Source: Alteriqipengyuania abyssalis
GTDB lineage: Bacteria; Pseudomonadota; Alphaproteobacteria; Sphingomonadales; Sphingomonadaceae
Reading direction: 5' to 3'
Length of the DNA stretch: 64,000 nucleotides
Assembly (NCBI RefSeq): GCF_019857185.1
Contig: NZ_JAHWXP010000001.1
Coordinates: 124,001-188,000, forward strand
Shown: in pieces, positions 1-9,854 of the stretch
How positions within the stretch are numbered: position 1 is the stretch's first letter
Layout: each line of letters opens with the position of its first letter
Program-made: the position numbers and the translations under genes
The notes under the pieces: generated by a model
What the model was told of the DNA's origin: nothing
Seen by the model: only the letters and a program-made list of their open reading frames with translations
Database searches by the model: none

Positions 1-297
1 GAGGGTCGGGCCGAGATAGGATGCGTCGATACCGATCGTCGGTGACGCCGTGCCGGGCACGAATTCTTTCTCGCCCGGTGTCAGGGACAGGCGAAAGACA
101 CGCTCGCCCCGTTCGATCGTTCCTGCCTGTAGCCGAGGTATGGCAAGAGGATTGCTTTCGCCTCCCTGATCGAGCGACATCCTGCTTTGCGTACCGCAAC
201 CCAGCAGCGGCAGCGCGGCGAAACCCGTCGCCGCGAGGCCGGCGCTCTTGATGAAGTCGCGGCGATCCTTAAAGTCGGGCCTGTCGATACCTGGCAT
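1..297 (-). CDS. Multicopper oxidase, N-terminal 99 residues (cut by window edge)
   Basis: Reading leftwards from an ATG at 297 the frame stays open to base 1. The start has AGGTGA a few bases upstream. The N-terminus is a twin-arginine signal (RRDFIKSAGLAATG) ending in a lipobox-like ALPLLGC, so the product is probably Tat-exported and perhaps lipid-anchored. What follows, with VFRLSLTPGEKEFVPG and a T-x-G-I-x-x-S-Y-L-G-P-T-L stretch, is the first cupredoxin strand pattern of CueO-type multicopper oxidases, which oxidise Cu(I) in the periplasm. It is last in the cus operon, 58 bp after cusF. The copper-binding His clusters lie outside the window, so the exact subfamily cannot be set. Confidence 0.8.
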   Translation of the reverse strand, partial: MPGIDRPDFKDRRDFIKSAGLAATGFAALPLLGCGTQSRMSLDQGGESNPLAIPRLQAGTIERGERVFRLSLTPGEKEFVPGTASPTIGIDASYLGPTL

Positions 298-355
298 ATT
301 CACCTGTTTTTGCGTGGGAGGCACCGGCGCAACCGAGCGCCTCCCACCCACCGTC

Positions 356-742
356 CTATCGCGGCGTTACCGAGGTAACGACGCTGCCTTCGGTTCCAGT
401 ACGAAATTCAAAGGCTATTCCCTCACCGACACTGACCTGTTCGAGGATTTGCGCGTCGGCTTCGAAGGTCATGGTCATCGCGGGCCATCCGATACTTTCG
501 ACCGGACCATGCTCGATGGTCACCGTGCCCGCCTCGGAATCGATGGCTGTAACCGTTCCCTCCGCACTGGCGCTCTGCTCGCCGCCGGTCTCCTCCGCCA
601 TCGGCATTTCGCCTGACATGGGCATGCTGTCCGAGTTCGCCATGTCGTCTGACATCATGGTCTCTGAGCTGTCGTCTGCAGCGTCGCAGGCTGCAAGCGC
701 CAGCGGTGCCGCGAGCAGGATCATGTAGGTTGGGGTACGCAC
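356..742 (-). CDS. cusF: CusF-like periplasmic copper-binding lipoprotein
   Basis: The 128-aa product has a lipoprotein signal (LALAACDAA), a Met/Asp/Glu-rich linker and a C-terminal CusF fold with [16 protein letters not shown]. The His, Trp and two Met of that motif are the Cu(I)/Ag(I) ligands of CusF. It should ferry periplasmic Cu(I) to the CusCBA pump. I chose a GTG start at 742, inside the end of cusA, because AAGGAG sits about 8 nt upstream and the basic N-region makes a normal signal peptide; an ATG at 724 is the alternative. It overlaps cusA by 22 bp, so the two are co-translated. A second CusF domain is fused to the neighbouring CusB. Confidence 0.87.
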   Translation of the reverse strand: MRTPTYMILLAAPLALAACDAADDSSETMMSDDMANSDSMPMSGEMPMAEETGGEQSASAEGTVTAIDSEAGTVTIEHGPVESIGWPAMTMTFEADAQILEQVSVGEGIAFEFRTGTEGSVVTSVTPR

Positions 743-3700
743 TCTTCTTCTCCTTGAGGGTTGGCCGGTTTTTCCGGACGGGGGCGCCGCAACAACAGAT
801 AGGCGGCGGGAAGCAGGAACATGGACAGGAGCGGGGCGGTGATCATGCCGCCAACCATCGGCGCGGCGATGCGGCTCATGACTTCCGAGCCCGCGCCGGT
901 GCCGATCAGGATCGGAAAGAGACCCGCAAGGGTGACTGCGACGGTCATCGCCTTGGGCCGCACGCGCAGGAGCGCGCCTTCCCGGATGGCCTCGTCTACT
1001 TCTTCGGCGCTCAGATCACCGCGTCGCCGCTCCAGTGCGGCTTTCAGGTAAATCAGCATCACTACGCCGAATTCGGCGGAGACGCCGGCAAGCGCGATGA
1101 AACCGACCGCAGTCGCCACCGACTGGTTGTAGCCCATCAGATAGAGCAACCAGTATCCGCCCGTCAGCGCGAAGGGCAGCGTGCCCATGATCAGCAAGGC
1201 TTCGTCCCAGCGCCGGAAAATGAGATAGAGCAGCAGGAAAATGATCGCAAGCGTCGCGGGAACCACGACCTTCAGTCGCTCATAGGCGCGCGTCAGATAT
1301 TCGAACTGGCCCGCATAGGACAGGCTGACGCCGGCAGGAAGATCGACACCCGCGGCGACGACCTCCTGCAGATCGGCGACCACCGAAGTAAGATCGCGGC
1401 CCCGGACGTCGACGTAGATGTAGCTGGTCAGTCGGCCCTGTTCGCTCTTGAGCATGGGCGGACCGTCGCTGACGGCGATACGGGCGACAGTGCCAAGCGT
1501 GATCTGTTGGCCGGACGGCGTCAGAACCGGCAAGGCCCTGAGTTCCTCGACGCTGTCCCTGATTTCGCGGGGATAGCGCACATTGATCGGATAGCGCGCC
1601 AGCCCCTCGACGGTCCGTGCGACATTGGCACCGCCAACTGCACCAGAGACGATCTGCTGGATGTCGGCAATGTTGAGCCCGTATCGCGCGGCCGCCATCC
1701 GGTCGATATCGACATCGACATAGCGACCGCCCGACAGGCGCTCCGCCAGGGCGGAACTCACGCCAGGCACGGTTTTGGCGATACGCTCCACATCGAGTGC
1801 AACGCGTTCGAGTTGATCGAGATCGTCGCCTGAAACCTTGACCCCGATCGGGCTCTTGATCCCGGTCGCGAGCATGTCGATCCGGTTGCGGATCGGCGGC
1901 ACCCAGACATTGGCGAGGCCCGGCACCTGAACGACCCGGTCAAGTTCCTCGACCAGCAGATCGGGCGTCATTCCCTCGCGCCACTCCTCGCGCGGCTTGA
2001 AGCGGATCGTCGTTTCGAACATCGTCAGGGGAGCCGGATCCGTCGCTGTATCGGCGCGCCCCGCCTTGCCGAACACCGTTTCCACCTCGGGGACCGACTT
2101 GATCAGGCGATCGGTGCGCTGCAGCAGCGCCGAAGCCTCGCCGGGGGAAAGGCCGGGCAGCGCGCTCGGCATATAAAGCAAATCGCCTTCATCGAGCGGC
2201 GGGAGGAACTCGCCGCCAAGCCGGGTGAAGGGGATCGCGGTGGTCAGGAAGATCAGCGCCGCGATCACCAGCGTTGCCTTTGGGCGCCGCATGACCCAGT
2301 CGAGCCCCGGACGATAGATTTTCGTCAGCCAGCGGTTGAGAAAATTGGAATCCTCCGAAGGGATCTTCCCACGGATCAGCCATCCCAATATTACCGGCAC
2401 CAGCGTTACCGACAGAATGGCCGCGGCCGCCATGGCATAGGTCTTGGTGAAAGCGAGCGGAGCGAACAACCGCCCTTCCTGCGCCTGCAGGGTGAAGACC
2501 GGTAGGAACGACAGCGTAATGATCAGCAGACTGAAGAACAACGCCGGTCCCACTTCCTTCGATGCATCGGCGATGATCCGCCAGCGTTCCTTCACCGCGA
2601 GCGCGGTATCGGGATTCTCGTGTTCCCATCGCTCGAGATGCTTGTGCGCGTTCTCAATCATGACGACGGCGGCATCGACCATCGCACCGACCGCGATGGC
2701 TATTCCACCCAGCGACATGATGTTGGCATTGACGCCCTGGATGCGCATCACGATGAAGGCCGCGAGCACGCCCAAAGGCAGGGTGATGATGGCGACAAGT
2801 GCCGAACGCGCGTGCCAGAGGAACAGCGCGCATACGAGCGCCACGACGATAAACTCTTCGATGAGCTTCGTGGTGAGGTTCTCTATAGACGCATCGATGA
2901 GCTGAGAGCGATCGTAGGTCGTGACGATCTCGACGCCTTCGGGAAGGCTTGCCTGCAAGTCGTCGAGTTTGAGTTCCACGGCTTGGATCGCGCTTCGCGC
3001 ATCCGCGCCCTGGCGCAGAACGATGATGCCCCCGGCAACCTCGCCTTCGCCATTGAGCTCGGCGATGCCACGGCGCAGCTCGGGGCCTACCTGGATTGTC
3101 GCTACGTCGCCAAGCGTGACCGGAATGCCGCCGCTCGCAGTGCGTAGTGGAATCTGCCGAAAATCCTCGAGGTCGCCGAGATAGCCCGAGGCGCGGACCA
3201 TATATTCGGCTTCGCCCATCTCGACGATCGAGCCGCCCGCTTCCTGGTTGGCGGCCTCGATTGCGCTCACGATCTCGGCGTGGGTCACGCCCAGCGATGC
3301 CATCCGGTAAGGCTCGAGCACGACCTGGTATTGCTTGACCATTCCGCCGACGCTCGCGACCTCGGCAATGCCGGGGATCGTCTTGAGCTCATAGCGCAGG
3401 AACCAGTCCTGCAGGCTGCGCAGTCCGGCAAGGTCGTGTCCGCCGGTCCTGTCGACCAGTGCATATTCGTAGATCCACCCCACCCCGGTTGCATCGGGTC
3501 CCAGCGTGCTCGTGACGCCATCGGGCAGGCGGTTCTGCACTTGGTTGAGATATTCGAGCACGCGCGATCGCGCCCAGTAGAGGTCGGTACCATCCTCGAA
3601 GATGATATAGACATAGCTGTCACCGAACATCGAATAGCCGCGGACGGTTTTCGCCCCCGGGACCGAGAGCATGGTCGTTGCCAGGGGATAGGTGACCTGG

Positions 3701-3888
3701 TCCTCGACGATCCGGGGGGCCTGCCCCGGATAGTTCGACCGGACCACGACCTGCACATCGGACAGATCGGGCAACGCGTCGACCGGCGTCGCGCGTACCG
3801 CCCAGAAACCGGCCAGCGTCACCGCGACGGCAGCGAGAACGATAAAGAGGCGGTTGGCGATCGAGGCGTCGATGATGCGTGCGATCAT
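721..3888 (-). CDS. cusA: CusA/CzcA-family heavy-metal RND efflux pump, inner-membrane subunit
   Basis: At 1055 aa this has the normal length of a heavy-metal-efflux RND transporter. The N-terminal TM segment is followed by the first periplasmic porter loop ([18 protein letters not shown]). The TM4 motif [21 protein letters not shown] carries the acidic residue used for proton relay, and a second TM block (around residues 865-1040) is typical of the family. It is the proton antiporter of a CusCBA tripartite pump moving metal from periplasm/cytoplasm to outside. Its start overlaps the cusB stop by 4 bp (ATGA) and its end overlaps cusF. The neighbouring CusF domains and copper oxidases point to Cu(I)/Ag(I) rather than Co/Zn/Cd as substrate; this is inferred from context. 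Confidence 0.93.
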   Translation of the reverse strand: MIARIIDASIANRLFIVLAAVAVTLAGFWAVRATPVDALPDLSDVQVVVRSNYPGQAPRIVEDQVTYPLATTMLSVPGAKTVRGYSMFGDSYVYIIFEDGTDLYWARSRVLEYLNQVQNRLPDGVTSTLGPDATGVGWIYEYALVDRTGGHDLAGLRSLQDWFLRYELKTIPGIAEVASVGGMVKQYQVVLEPYRMASLGVTHAEIVSAIEAANQEAGGSIVEMGEAEYMVRASGYLGDLEDFRQIPLRTASGGIPVTLGDVATIQVGPELRRGIAELNGEGEVAGGIIVLRQGADARSAIQAVELKLDDLQASLPEGVEIVTTYDRSQLIDASIENLTTKLIEEFIVVALVCALFLWHARSALVAIITLPLGVLAAFIVMRIQGVNANIMSLGGIAIAVGAMVDAAVVMIENAHKHLERWEHENPDTALAVKERWRIIADASKEVGPALFFSLLIITLSFLPVFTLQAQEGRLFAPLAFTKTYAMAAAAILSVTLVPVILGWLIRGKIPSEDSNFLNRWLTKIYRPGLDWVMRRPKATLVIAALIFLTTAIPFTRLGGEFLPPLDEGDLLYMPSALPGLSPGEASALLQRTDRLIKSVPEVETVFGKAGRADTATDPAPLTMFETTIRFKPREEWREGMTPDLLVEELDRVVQVPGLANVWVPPIRNRIDMLATGIKSPIGVKVSGDDLDQLERVALDVERIAKTVPGVSSALAERLSGGRYVDVDIDRMAAARYGLNIADIQQIVSGAVGGANVARTVEGLARYPINVRYPREIRDSVEELRALPVLTPSGQQITLGTVARIAVSDGPPMLKSEQGRLTSYIYVDVRGRDLTSVVADLQEVVAAGVDLPAGVSLSYAGQFEYLTRAYERLKVVVPATLAIIFLLLYLIFRRWDEALLIMGTLPFALTGGYWLLYLMGYNQSVATAVGFIALAGVSAEFGVVMLIYLKAALERRRGDLSAEEVDEAIREGALLRVRPKAMTVAVTLAGLFPILIGTGAGSEVMSRIAAPMVGGMITAPLLSMFLLPAAYLLLRRPRPEKPANPQGEEECVPQPT

Positions 3889-5393
3889 TCTCCAGCCCTC
3901 CTAATAGTCTCGATTTGGGGGCCGGCTTCCTGCTGGGTGAAGGTGAAGCGCACCCTGTCGCCCGTTTCGAGGCCGCGCATTTGCGCCGCGCTCTTCGTGC
4001 GGAAGGTCATCGTCATCGCGGGCCAATCGAGCCGGGGCACGGGACCATGCCGCAGCGTCACCGAACCATTGGCGATCGACTGGATCGTGCCGGTGGCACC
4101 GAAGGTCGCTGGTTCGTCCTCGCCGCCGGTGGAAGCGTCATCTGCCTGATCTTTCGGACGGACGTCCAGTCCGGTGAGGCTTGCTTCGGAATCGAGCAGG
4201 AACTGACCCGATGTCACGACCTGCTCGCCGGCGGAAAGTCCGGCCAGCACTTCGGTCCTTCCACCCGCTTCGCGGCCGATCCGAACCTCGGCGGGCATGA
4301 AACCGCCCTCGTCCTGCTTCACCATCACGATGGTTCGACGTCCGGTCCTGATAACGGCTTCGGACGGCACCAGCAGCGCGCGGCGTGTGTCCGGGGTCAG
4401 CGAGACCTGTGCGAACATGCCCGGCTTGAGGCGACCGGATGCATTGGGCAGTTGCGCACGAACGGTGATCGTACGGCTTGCATCCTCCGCGCTCGGCAGG
4501 ATAGCGACAATGGGTCCGGAGAAGCGTTCCTCGGGGAATGCGGTCAGCGTCGCGCTGACAGGTTGCCCGACGCGTACATTCGCCGCCTGCGTTTCAGGCA
4601 CCGCGGCTTCGAGCCAGATCGGTGAGAAACCGGTTATCTCGGCGAGCGTCTGTCCGGCCATGACCGTCATCCCCGTTCGCACGCCGAGCGATGTGATGGC
4701 ACCTCCAATCGGCGCGGTAACGGTGATCGTGGACTGCGGATGTCCACTGCGCCCTACCGATGAGATCAGGCCTGGAGGCATGCCCAAAAGGCGCATGCGT
4801 TCGCGCATGGCCTGCGCAAGTTCTTCATCACCGCTGTTCAGGACGGCCAGATACTCCTGCTGCGCTCCGCCCCATTCGGGAACCAAGATATCCGCGAGCG
4901 GAGCGCCCCGTCCAACGACATCGTCGGGTGCGCGGCCGTAGGTTCTTTGTACATAGCCTCCGGCACGTGGCTGGACGATCGCGACGTCGCGTTCGTTGTA
5001 GGATAGAACGCCTGTGACGGTTACTTCCGGCTCGAGGACGCCGTACTCGGCTTCAGTGGTGCGGATGCCGAAATTCTGCACCAGGCCGGGATCGATCCTG
5101 ACGCCTGCGGTGGCCTCTTCGCCCGCGCATTTTGGGACCAGCTGCATATCCATGAAGGGCGACTTGCCCGGCTCGTCGAAGTGCTGCCCCGGCACCATCG
5201 GGTCGTACCAGTAAAGGACCTCCTCGCATTCGGTCGCACCGCCGCCCGCGTCGCCTGCACCACCCTGGCCTTCACCGAGCTGCGAGAGACCATAGCCGGA
5301 GGCAAGACTAATGAGCGCGATTGTGCCTGCCATCGTCCAGGATTTCTGGCGCGGCGACAGCCTGTCCCACGCGGCTCCCATTGCGGCTCTCAT
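3885..5393 (-). CDS. cusB: CusB-like RND periplasmic adaptor with fused C-terminal CusF domain
   Basis: The 502-aa membrane-fusion protein starts with one TM anchor. A heavy-metal-binding (HMBD-like) segment [10 protein letters not shown]...[15 protein letters not shown] follows around residues 50-80, then the lipoyl/beta-barrel adaptor domains, and finally a CusF domain ([16 protein letters not shown] near residue 455). It should link CusA to the outer-membrane channel and accept metal. The ATG at 5393 overlaps the cusC stop by 4 bp, which decides the start; the frame is open further upstream but only as antisense to cusC. Fusion of CusF to CusB, together with a free CusF, means two chaperone domains per operon. 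Confidence 0.92.
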   Translation of the reverse strand: MRAAMGAAWDRLSPRQKSWTMAGTIALISLASGYGLSQLGEGQGGAGDAGGGATECEEVLYWYDPMVPGQHFDEPGKSPFMDMQLVPKCAGEEATAGVRIDPGLVQNFGIRTTEAEYGVLEPEVTVTGVLSYNERDVAIVQPRAGGYVQRTYGRAPDDVVGRGAPLADILVPEWGGAQQEYLAVLNSGDEELAQAMRERMRLLGMPPGLISSVGRSGHPQSTITVTAPIGGAITSLGVRTGMTVMAGQTLAEITGFSPIWLEAAVPETQAANVRVGQPVSATLTAFPEERFSGPIVAILPSAEDASRTITVRAQLPNASGRLKPGMFAQVSLTPDTRRALLVPSEAVIRTGRRTIVMVKQDEGGFMPAEVRIGREAGGRTEVLAGLSAGEQVVTSGQFLLDSEASLTGLDVRPKDQADDASTGGEDEPATFGATGTIQSIANGSVTLRHGPVPRLDWPAMTMTFRTKSAAQMRGLETGDRVRFTFTQQEAGPQIETIRRAGE

Positions 5394-6625
5394 CGGCCAT
5401 ACTCCCCATAGGTCAGTCGCAGGTTCGCGGCGGCTTCGACGGTCGCTTCCTCGCGTTGCAGAATGTCCACCCGCAGCACGGCGAGCGTTTTGATGGTGTC
5501 GATGACGTCGAGCAGTTCCGCGCGGCCTGCGGCAAAGCTCGCGCGCTCGAGGTCCACGCGGCTTTCCGCGAGCGGGAGCAATTCGTCCGTCGCGCGCTGC
5601 CATTGTCGATAAGCGCTGCGCCAGGCGGCGAGATCGGTCTCGAACTGGGCTTCGAGTTCACGCAGCCGGTCGGCTCTGGCCGATTGCGCCGCAGCCGCCT
5701 CGGCTTCGGCGGCGGCTATACGCGGGTTTTGGCGCCGGTCCGCGAAAATCGGGAGTGTGATCGAACCCATCACCGAGATCGCATCGCCAAAATCGGGATC
5801 GCGCCGCCCATAGCTCACGTTGACGCCGAAATCCGGACGCCTTTCCGATCGCGCAAGATCGCTTCTCGCTTCCGCTTGACGAACCTGCGCAAGCGCCACG
5901 ACAAGCTCAGGATTGCTTTGAAGCATGGCCCGCAAACTTTCGGGATCGAGATCGGCCGAAGGGATGGTTCCGGTCGCGGTAGCGTTCGGCAGAGCCGTAT
6001 AGCGCGACAGCATGGCCTGAGCGGCCTCTCGGTCGGCTTCGATCCTGGTCCGCATGTCTTCGACTTCGAGCACGGCACGGCGTACTTCCAGACTTTCGGC
6101 GGGTCTGGCCGAACCGGCGGCGACAGAACTGCGGGCGAGTGGTACGAGCCCCTCGATTTGAGCAAGTGCATCGTCGGCGACGGTCAGAGCCCGTTGGGCA
6201 TAAGCCAACGAAATCCATGCCATTCCTGCTCCGACGCGCACCCTGTAACGGGTTTGACGCAACTGTGCTGCGGCAAGTCCGATGTCGGCCTCCGCCATTC
6301 CGAACCGGGCCCGACGTTTCGCGAGATTGGGGATCTCCTGTTCGATGCCGACTTGGATCTGCGTTGGGAGCTGGCGATCCAGCTCGAACGCAGCCGGCCC
6401 GCTTACCGGCAGGTTCTGGATGCCCGCGCGAAGGCGCGGATCGGGCAATTCATCGGCAGCGTCGGCGATCTCGCGCCGGGCGTCCAGTCGCAGCTCGCTT
6501 GTTCGAACCTGGGGCTGGTCGCTCGTTGCTGCTCGTACAGCTTCCTCATAGCCCACCGACTGGGCATAACTCGCCGGCGCAAGGGCCAGCAGGACCGGAA
6601 GCGCGGTCCAGCTTATTCGTTTCAT
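5390..6625 (-). CDS. cusC: TolC-family outer-membrane efflux channel (CusC/CzcC-like)
   Basis: The 411-aa product has a Sec signal peptide (LLALAPASYAQ) and long Ala/Arg/Glu-rich amphipathic helices of the outer-membrane efflux family, including EQEIPNLAKRRARFGMAEADI and a repeat-like second half ending [10 protein letters not shown]. It is the exit duct of the CusCBA pump. It is the first pump gene, 115 bp after the 140-aa gene, and a 24-bp perfect palindrome lies in that gap. It has no lipobox, unlike many CusC/NodT relatives. Confidence 0.88.
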   Translation of the reverse strand: MKRISWTALPVLLALAPASYAQSVGYEEAVRAATSDQPQVRTSELRLDARREIADAADELPDPRLRAGIQNLPVSGPAAFELDRQLPTQIQVGIEQEIPNLAKRRARFGMAEADIGLAAAQLRQTRYRVRVGAGMAWISLAYAQRALTVADDALAQIEGLVPLARSSVAAGSARPAESLEVRRAVLEVEDMRTRIEADREAAQAMLSRYTALPNATATGTIPSADLDPESLRAMLQSNPELVVALAQVRQAEARSDLARSERRPDFGVNVSYGRRDPDFGDAISVMGSITLPIFADRRQNPRIAAAEAEAAAAQSARADRLRELEAQFETDLAAWRSAYRQWQRATDELLPLAESRVDLERASFAAGRAELLDVIDTIKTLAVLRVDILQREEATVEAAANLRLTYGEYGR

Positions 6626-6713
6626 GATCGTTCATCCGCAAAAGGAGCGCGTCAGAGACGCATTCCGGATTGGCAGCCCGCGTCGAGCGCTGGCCGTTCA
6701 TCCAGAGGCAGGA

Positions 6714-6737
6714 GCGTGCAGGCTTAAGCCTGCACGC
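6714..6737. repeat. Perfect 24-bp palindrome between the 140-aa gene and cusC
   Basis: Two 12-base arms (GCGTGCAGGCTT and its exact complement) meet with no spacer. It starts 4 nt after the stop of the upstream minus-strand gene. It has no T-run on either side, so it is not a simple intrinsic terminator. It may be an mRNA stabiliser or attenuating hairpin inside the operon, or a protein-binding site. Confidence 0.7.
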
Positions 6738-6740
6738 GGG

Positions 6741-7163
6741 TCATGCCGGGAGTTGCGGAGGTGGCGGCTCTGGCCCCAGCCCTGTGGCTGCGAGCGAATT
6801 TGGGACCACTCTGCTGAACTGAGAAGCCTGCGCCGCTATGTCTCCGACCAGGGTCGCATCACCCCCTGGAACGAGGGGCGGGATGCAGCCGAATGCCACA
6901 AGACAATCCAGCCGAAGGTTCTTGCAAGGCACGCCGTCATGATCGTCCATGGAAGCTGCGCCCGCCATCATCTCCATCTCGGCGCAGGCCGGTTTGCCTG
7001 CATCGAGCGCCTGAGGCAGGGCAGATGCATGCGCTGCCGATTGAACGAACAGCCCGCAGGCGATCAGTAGCAGTCCAAGGGTGCGCAAGACTCGCATGAA
7101 AAAGGCGTAAAGCTTTGAAGAGCGCAAGACAAGGACCTCGCATCGGGTGCGATGGTTCATCAC
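6741..7163 (-). CDS. Small exported protein of unknown function, cus operon
   Basis: Up to 140 aa if the GTG at 7163 (overlapping the upstream stop by 4 bp) is used; 118 aa if translation begins at the ATG at 7097, which gives a standard signal peptide (MRVLRTLGLLLIACGLFVQS). The mature part has four Cys, a Met/Asp/His patch (EMEMMAGAASMDDHDG) and a Pro-rich C-terminus. I do not recognise a family. The position between the MBL-rhodanese gene and cusC, together with the Cys/Met/His content, suggests a periplasmic metal-handling protein; that role is inference. Confidence 0.6.
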   Translation of the reverse strand: MMNHRTRCEVLVLRSSKLYAFFMRVLRTLGLLLIACGLFVQSAAHASALPQALDAGKPACAEMEMMAGAASMDDHDGVPCKNLRLDCLVAFGCIPPLVPGGDATLVGDIAAQASQFSRVVPNSLAATGLGPEPPPPQLPA

Positions 7164-8509
7164 TCCGTGTACTGCCAGGCACCCATCGAGCCCAGATATA
7201 CGTCGAGCTTGTCAAATCCTTTGCTTTGCAGCCAGCCCGCCGCCACACTCGCACGCATGCCACTGGCACACATGACGGTATAGGCGCGTTCGCGATCAAG
7301 CTCGGCGAAGCGGGAATTGAGCTCGCCCACGTAGATGTGGTCCGATCCCTCGATCGCGCCGCTGCGCCGCTCATCGAGGTCACGCACATCGAGCAAGGTC
7401 CAGTCGTCGCGCTTGCGCTCGAGACGATCCTGAACCTCGTTCGTCCCGATCATCGGAAGGCTCGCCATCTTCATTCCTTGCGCTGCAGCCGGCACGATAC
7501 CGACATAGCCGCCGACGATCGAATCGAGCCCGATCCTCACAAGGTGCGTCATGGCCGAAGCCAGCTGGTCTTCCGCCGATCCGACGAGGGCGATTGTTTC
7601 ACCCTCCCTGATGAACCAGCCCGCAAACGCCGAGATCATGCCGACCGGAAGGCATATCGAACCAGGCAGATGCCCGCTTGCGTATGCAAGCGGATCCCGC
7701 ACGTCGACGACATGGTCGGCGTCGATTTCGCGAATGTCCGAGAGCATGAGACGTTTTGGTCGCAGGATCCGTGGCGCAGGAGATGTTCCCTCGACATTCA
7801 GACGCTCCATCAGTCTGAAATAGGGTGGCTGGTAATGATGCTCGGCGAGCTTCGCCTCGATGAATTCCTCGCGATCGGCGATCTGGAGCCGCGGATTATT
7901 GCAACGTTCGTGGCCTATGGTCGAGAATTCCCGGTCCGCCATTCCCGAGCCGCAGACCGAGCCTGCTCCATGCGCGGGGTAGATGATCGTCTGGTCACCC
8001 AGACCGCAAATCTTCTGCAGTGAATCGTACAGGAGGCCCGCGACCTCCCGGGCGCGCTCGGGATAGAAATCTGTGCGTCCGACGTCGCCAACGAAGAGCG
8101 CATCGCCGGTGAACACGCCGATCGGTCCTTCGGGAAAATCGTCGTCATGGAGGACGAAGGCGAGATGATCGTCGGTGTGACCGGGAGTTTCGAGCACCGA
8201 AATCCGCAACTTCCCGATCTCGAAAACGTCGCCCTCTTGCGCGGTGTCGGCGAAAACAATCTCGTCCGCAGAGTTTGGACCGTGCAGAACACGGGCACCG
8301 GTCATTTTCCCCAATACCGGCGATCCCGTGATGAGATCCTCATTCCTGTGCGTTTCGAAAATATGCGTGATCTCCAGCCCTTCGGCGCGGGCACGCTCGA
8401 CATAAATCTCGCAGTCGCGGCGCGGATCGATGACCGCTGCCTTGCCTTGCGAACCGATCAGATAGGAAAGGTGCGAAAGACCGGGGGTCTTTATCTTTTC
8501 AAGCAGCAT
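7160..8509 (-). CDS. MBL-fold hydrolase with two C-terminal rhodanese domains
   Basis: The 449-aa product has a metallo-beta-lactamase fold in residues 1-230, then two rhodanese domains. The first MBL motif is H-R-N-E-D-L, not the usual HxHxDH, while HTDDH, the GDALFVGDVGRTD Asp and the YPAHG His are present. The first rhodanese lacks the active Cys; the second has a CASGMR loop. The architecture matches persulfide dioxygenase/sulfurtransferase proteins of sulfur or thiol detoxification. It may handle sulfane sulfur released when copper attacks thiols or Fe-S clusters; that link is inference. Start supported by GAGG before the ATG at 8509. It shares an operon with the genes on both sides. Confidence 0.85.
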   Translation of the reverse strand: MLLEKIKTPGLSHLSYLIGSQGKAAVIDPRRDCEIYVERARAEGLEITHIFETHRNEDLITGSPVLGKMTGARVLHGPNSADEIVFADTAQEGDVFEIGKLRISVLETPGHTDDHLAFVLHDDDFPEGPIGVFTGDALFVGDVGRTDFYPERAREVAGLLYDSLQKICGLGDQTIIYPAHGAGSVCGSGMADREFSTIGHERCNNPRLQIADREEFIEAKLAEHHYQPPYFRLMERLNVEGTSPAPRILRPKRLMLSDIREIDADHVVDVRDPLAYASGHLPGSICLPVGMISAFAGWFIREGETIALVGSAEDQLASAMTHLVRIGLDSIVGGYVGIVPAAAQGMKMASLPMIGTNEVQDRLERKRDDWTLLDVRDLDERRSGAIEGSDHIYVGELNSRFAELDRERAYTVMCASGMRASVAAGWLQSKGFDKLDVYLGSMGAWQYTE

Positions 8510-8552
8510 GGTTTACCTCGTTGTGGGGGTGTTTCCGACCGATGAGATTAGT

Positions 8553-9272
8553 TTAGCCGATACCGAGTTCGGCCTTGAGCGCCGAGACGTTCTCGAAGCG
8601 GTCTTCTTCTGGCCGGGCGATAGCGGGCTTGGCATTGATCCAGGTGTTCTCGCAGACGAATTCGAGCATGGCTGCCGCGAGGTCGGCGTGCCTGCAACGA
8701 AAGCAACCCTCGGCAAGACGCTCGTCAGTAATGACGGCTTCACCCGTATAGGGTTCGTCCAGGAGCCAGCCCGGTCGCGCAGCCGTCCATTCCACGCCTG
8801 TCGCGCGCTCCAGGAGATCTTCCATGGCGCGCATCTGTTCGAGAATATTGTGCAAGGCTGGTCTTGCTGTGAGTTCGAACCACGCCGGAACGCTGGGCTG
8901 CGGTTCTACAAAAGCCGCCGATATCACGACGATCCGGGAAATGCCGGTCGTCGACATCGCTTCCACCAGATTGCGGGTTCCCTCCGTGTAAAGCGGAGGC
9001 GGATCGATCGTCGTGGATGGACTGAACCCTATACCGAGTGCGGAAATGACCGCACGACAACCTTCAAGCTCGCTGCTGAAGTCGTCATTGAGAACGTCGC
9101 ACTGGAAATACTCGACATTGTCGACCCTGTCCGATGGTTCGGGCAGGGTGTGTTCGAACGCTCGTACCGCGATGCCCTTGCGGACCGCATGGCGCAATAT
9201 TTCCGTGCCGGTCTTTCCTCCGGCACCGAAGACCGCAAGGGGGGCTGCATCGGTCACAGGTTCAGCTTCCAC
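8553..9272 (-). CDS. NAD(P)-binding atypical short-chain dehydrogenase-like protein
   Basis: 239 aa with the nucleotide-binding loop VFGAGGKTGTEIL near residue 13, then a Rossmann pattern (VEYFQCDVLND, AVISALG, YTEGTRNLVEAM) and WTAARPGWLLD. This fits the NmrA/biliverdin-reductase-B-like atypical SDR group. It lacks a clear YxxxK catalytic pair, so it may be a redox sensor or a reductase of unknown substrate. The start is a GTG at 9272 with TGAGG upstream. It sits between copper genes; its role there is unknown. Confidence 0.75.
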   Translation of the reverse strand: MEAEPVTDAAPLAVFGAGGKTGTEILRHAVRKGIAVRAFEHTLPEPSDRVDNVEYFQCDVLNDDFSSELEGCRAVISALGIGFSPSTTIDPPPLYTEGTRNLVEAMSTTGISRIVVISAAFVEPQPSVPAWFELTARPALHNILEQMRAMEDLLERATGVEWTAARPGWLLDEPYTGEAVITDERLAEGCFRCRHADLAAAMLEFVCENTWINAKPAIARPEEDRFENVSALKAELGIG

Positions 9273-9365
9273 TGTCGTACCTCATTATGAATTCGGCGGC
9301 GCGTGCCGGGCTGATCGTGATCGTGGAGCGGGTACCGCCGGACGCTGGCACCCGCTCGCTCGCCT

Positions 9366-9854
9366 TCACGCCTCGATGTTGCCGCAGGTCGTGTAACCCC
9401 AGAACCCGAACTCGTCCTTCATCCGGGGGCCGGCGACTATGAGCTCCTGCATCTGCAAGCCCGCGTCTCCTTCGTCATCGAGAATGCGCGTACGGATACG
9501 AAGCTCACCATTTGCATACTCACCCGAGGCGCTTGCCGTAACAGGGATCAGCTTGCCGTTGATCTTGATGGCCCCGCGACCGCTGTTGTCGTAGACGAAT
9601 GACGGAAAAGCGACCTCGGTCAGGCGGAACTGGCACGTGTTTTCGGCTCCCAGCGCGGCGAGGTCCGCCTCGCTCATGGTCTCGGGCAGCATGAGGCCGG
9701 GGCTGAGATTGGCAAGAGCGCTCGCAGCACTCTTTATCGGAGCTGCCGTTGCCGGAGGATCGAGCTGTGCTTCGCGATCATTACCGATCGCGCTGTTGGT
9801 ATTGCAGGCCGCCAGTGGGAGGGCTGCAAGCGTCAGAATTGCGATCTTGTTCAT
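9366..9854 (-). CDS. Uncharacterised lipoprotein
   Basis: 162 aa with signal and lipobox LPLAACNTN. The mature part has one further Cys pair (NTCQF and YTTCG) and a beta-rich pattern (FRLTEVAFPSFVYDNSGRG, GKLIPV) with no motif I recognise. Its ATG overlaps the stop of the DUF305 gene by 4 bp, so it is translationally coupled in the same operon. It is followed by a 93-bp gap before the SDR-like gene. It is probably an outer- or inner-membrane-anchored periplasmic protein. Confidence 0.7.
   Translation of the reverse strand: MNKIAILTLAALPLAACNTNSAIGNDREAQLDPPATAAPIKSAASALANLSPGLMLPETMSEADLAALGAENTCQFRLTEVAFPSFVYDNSGRGAIKINGKLIPVTASASGEYANGELRIRTRILDDEGDAGLQMQELIVAGPRMKDEFGFWGYTTCGNIEA

Noticed and set aside
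706-1833. 375-codon open frame on the plus strand across cusA
   Set aside because: It is antisense to a clear RND transporter and encodes Arg/Gly/Asp-rich sequence with no domain; it follows from the high GC content.
3885-5603. Longer CusB start, 70 codons upstream of 5393
   Set aside because: The added residues are Arg-rich, antisense-like to cusC and lack a signal; the ATGA overlap at 5390-5393 is the natural start.
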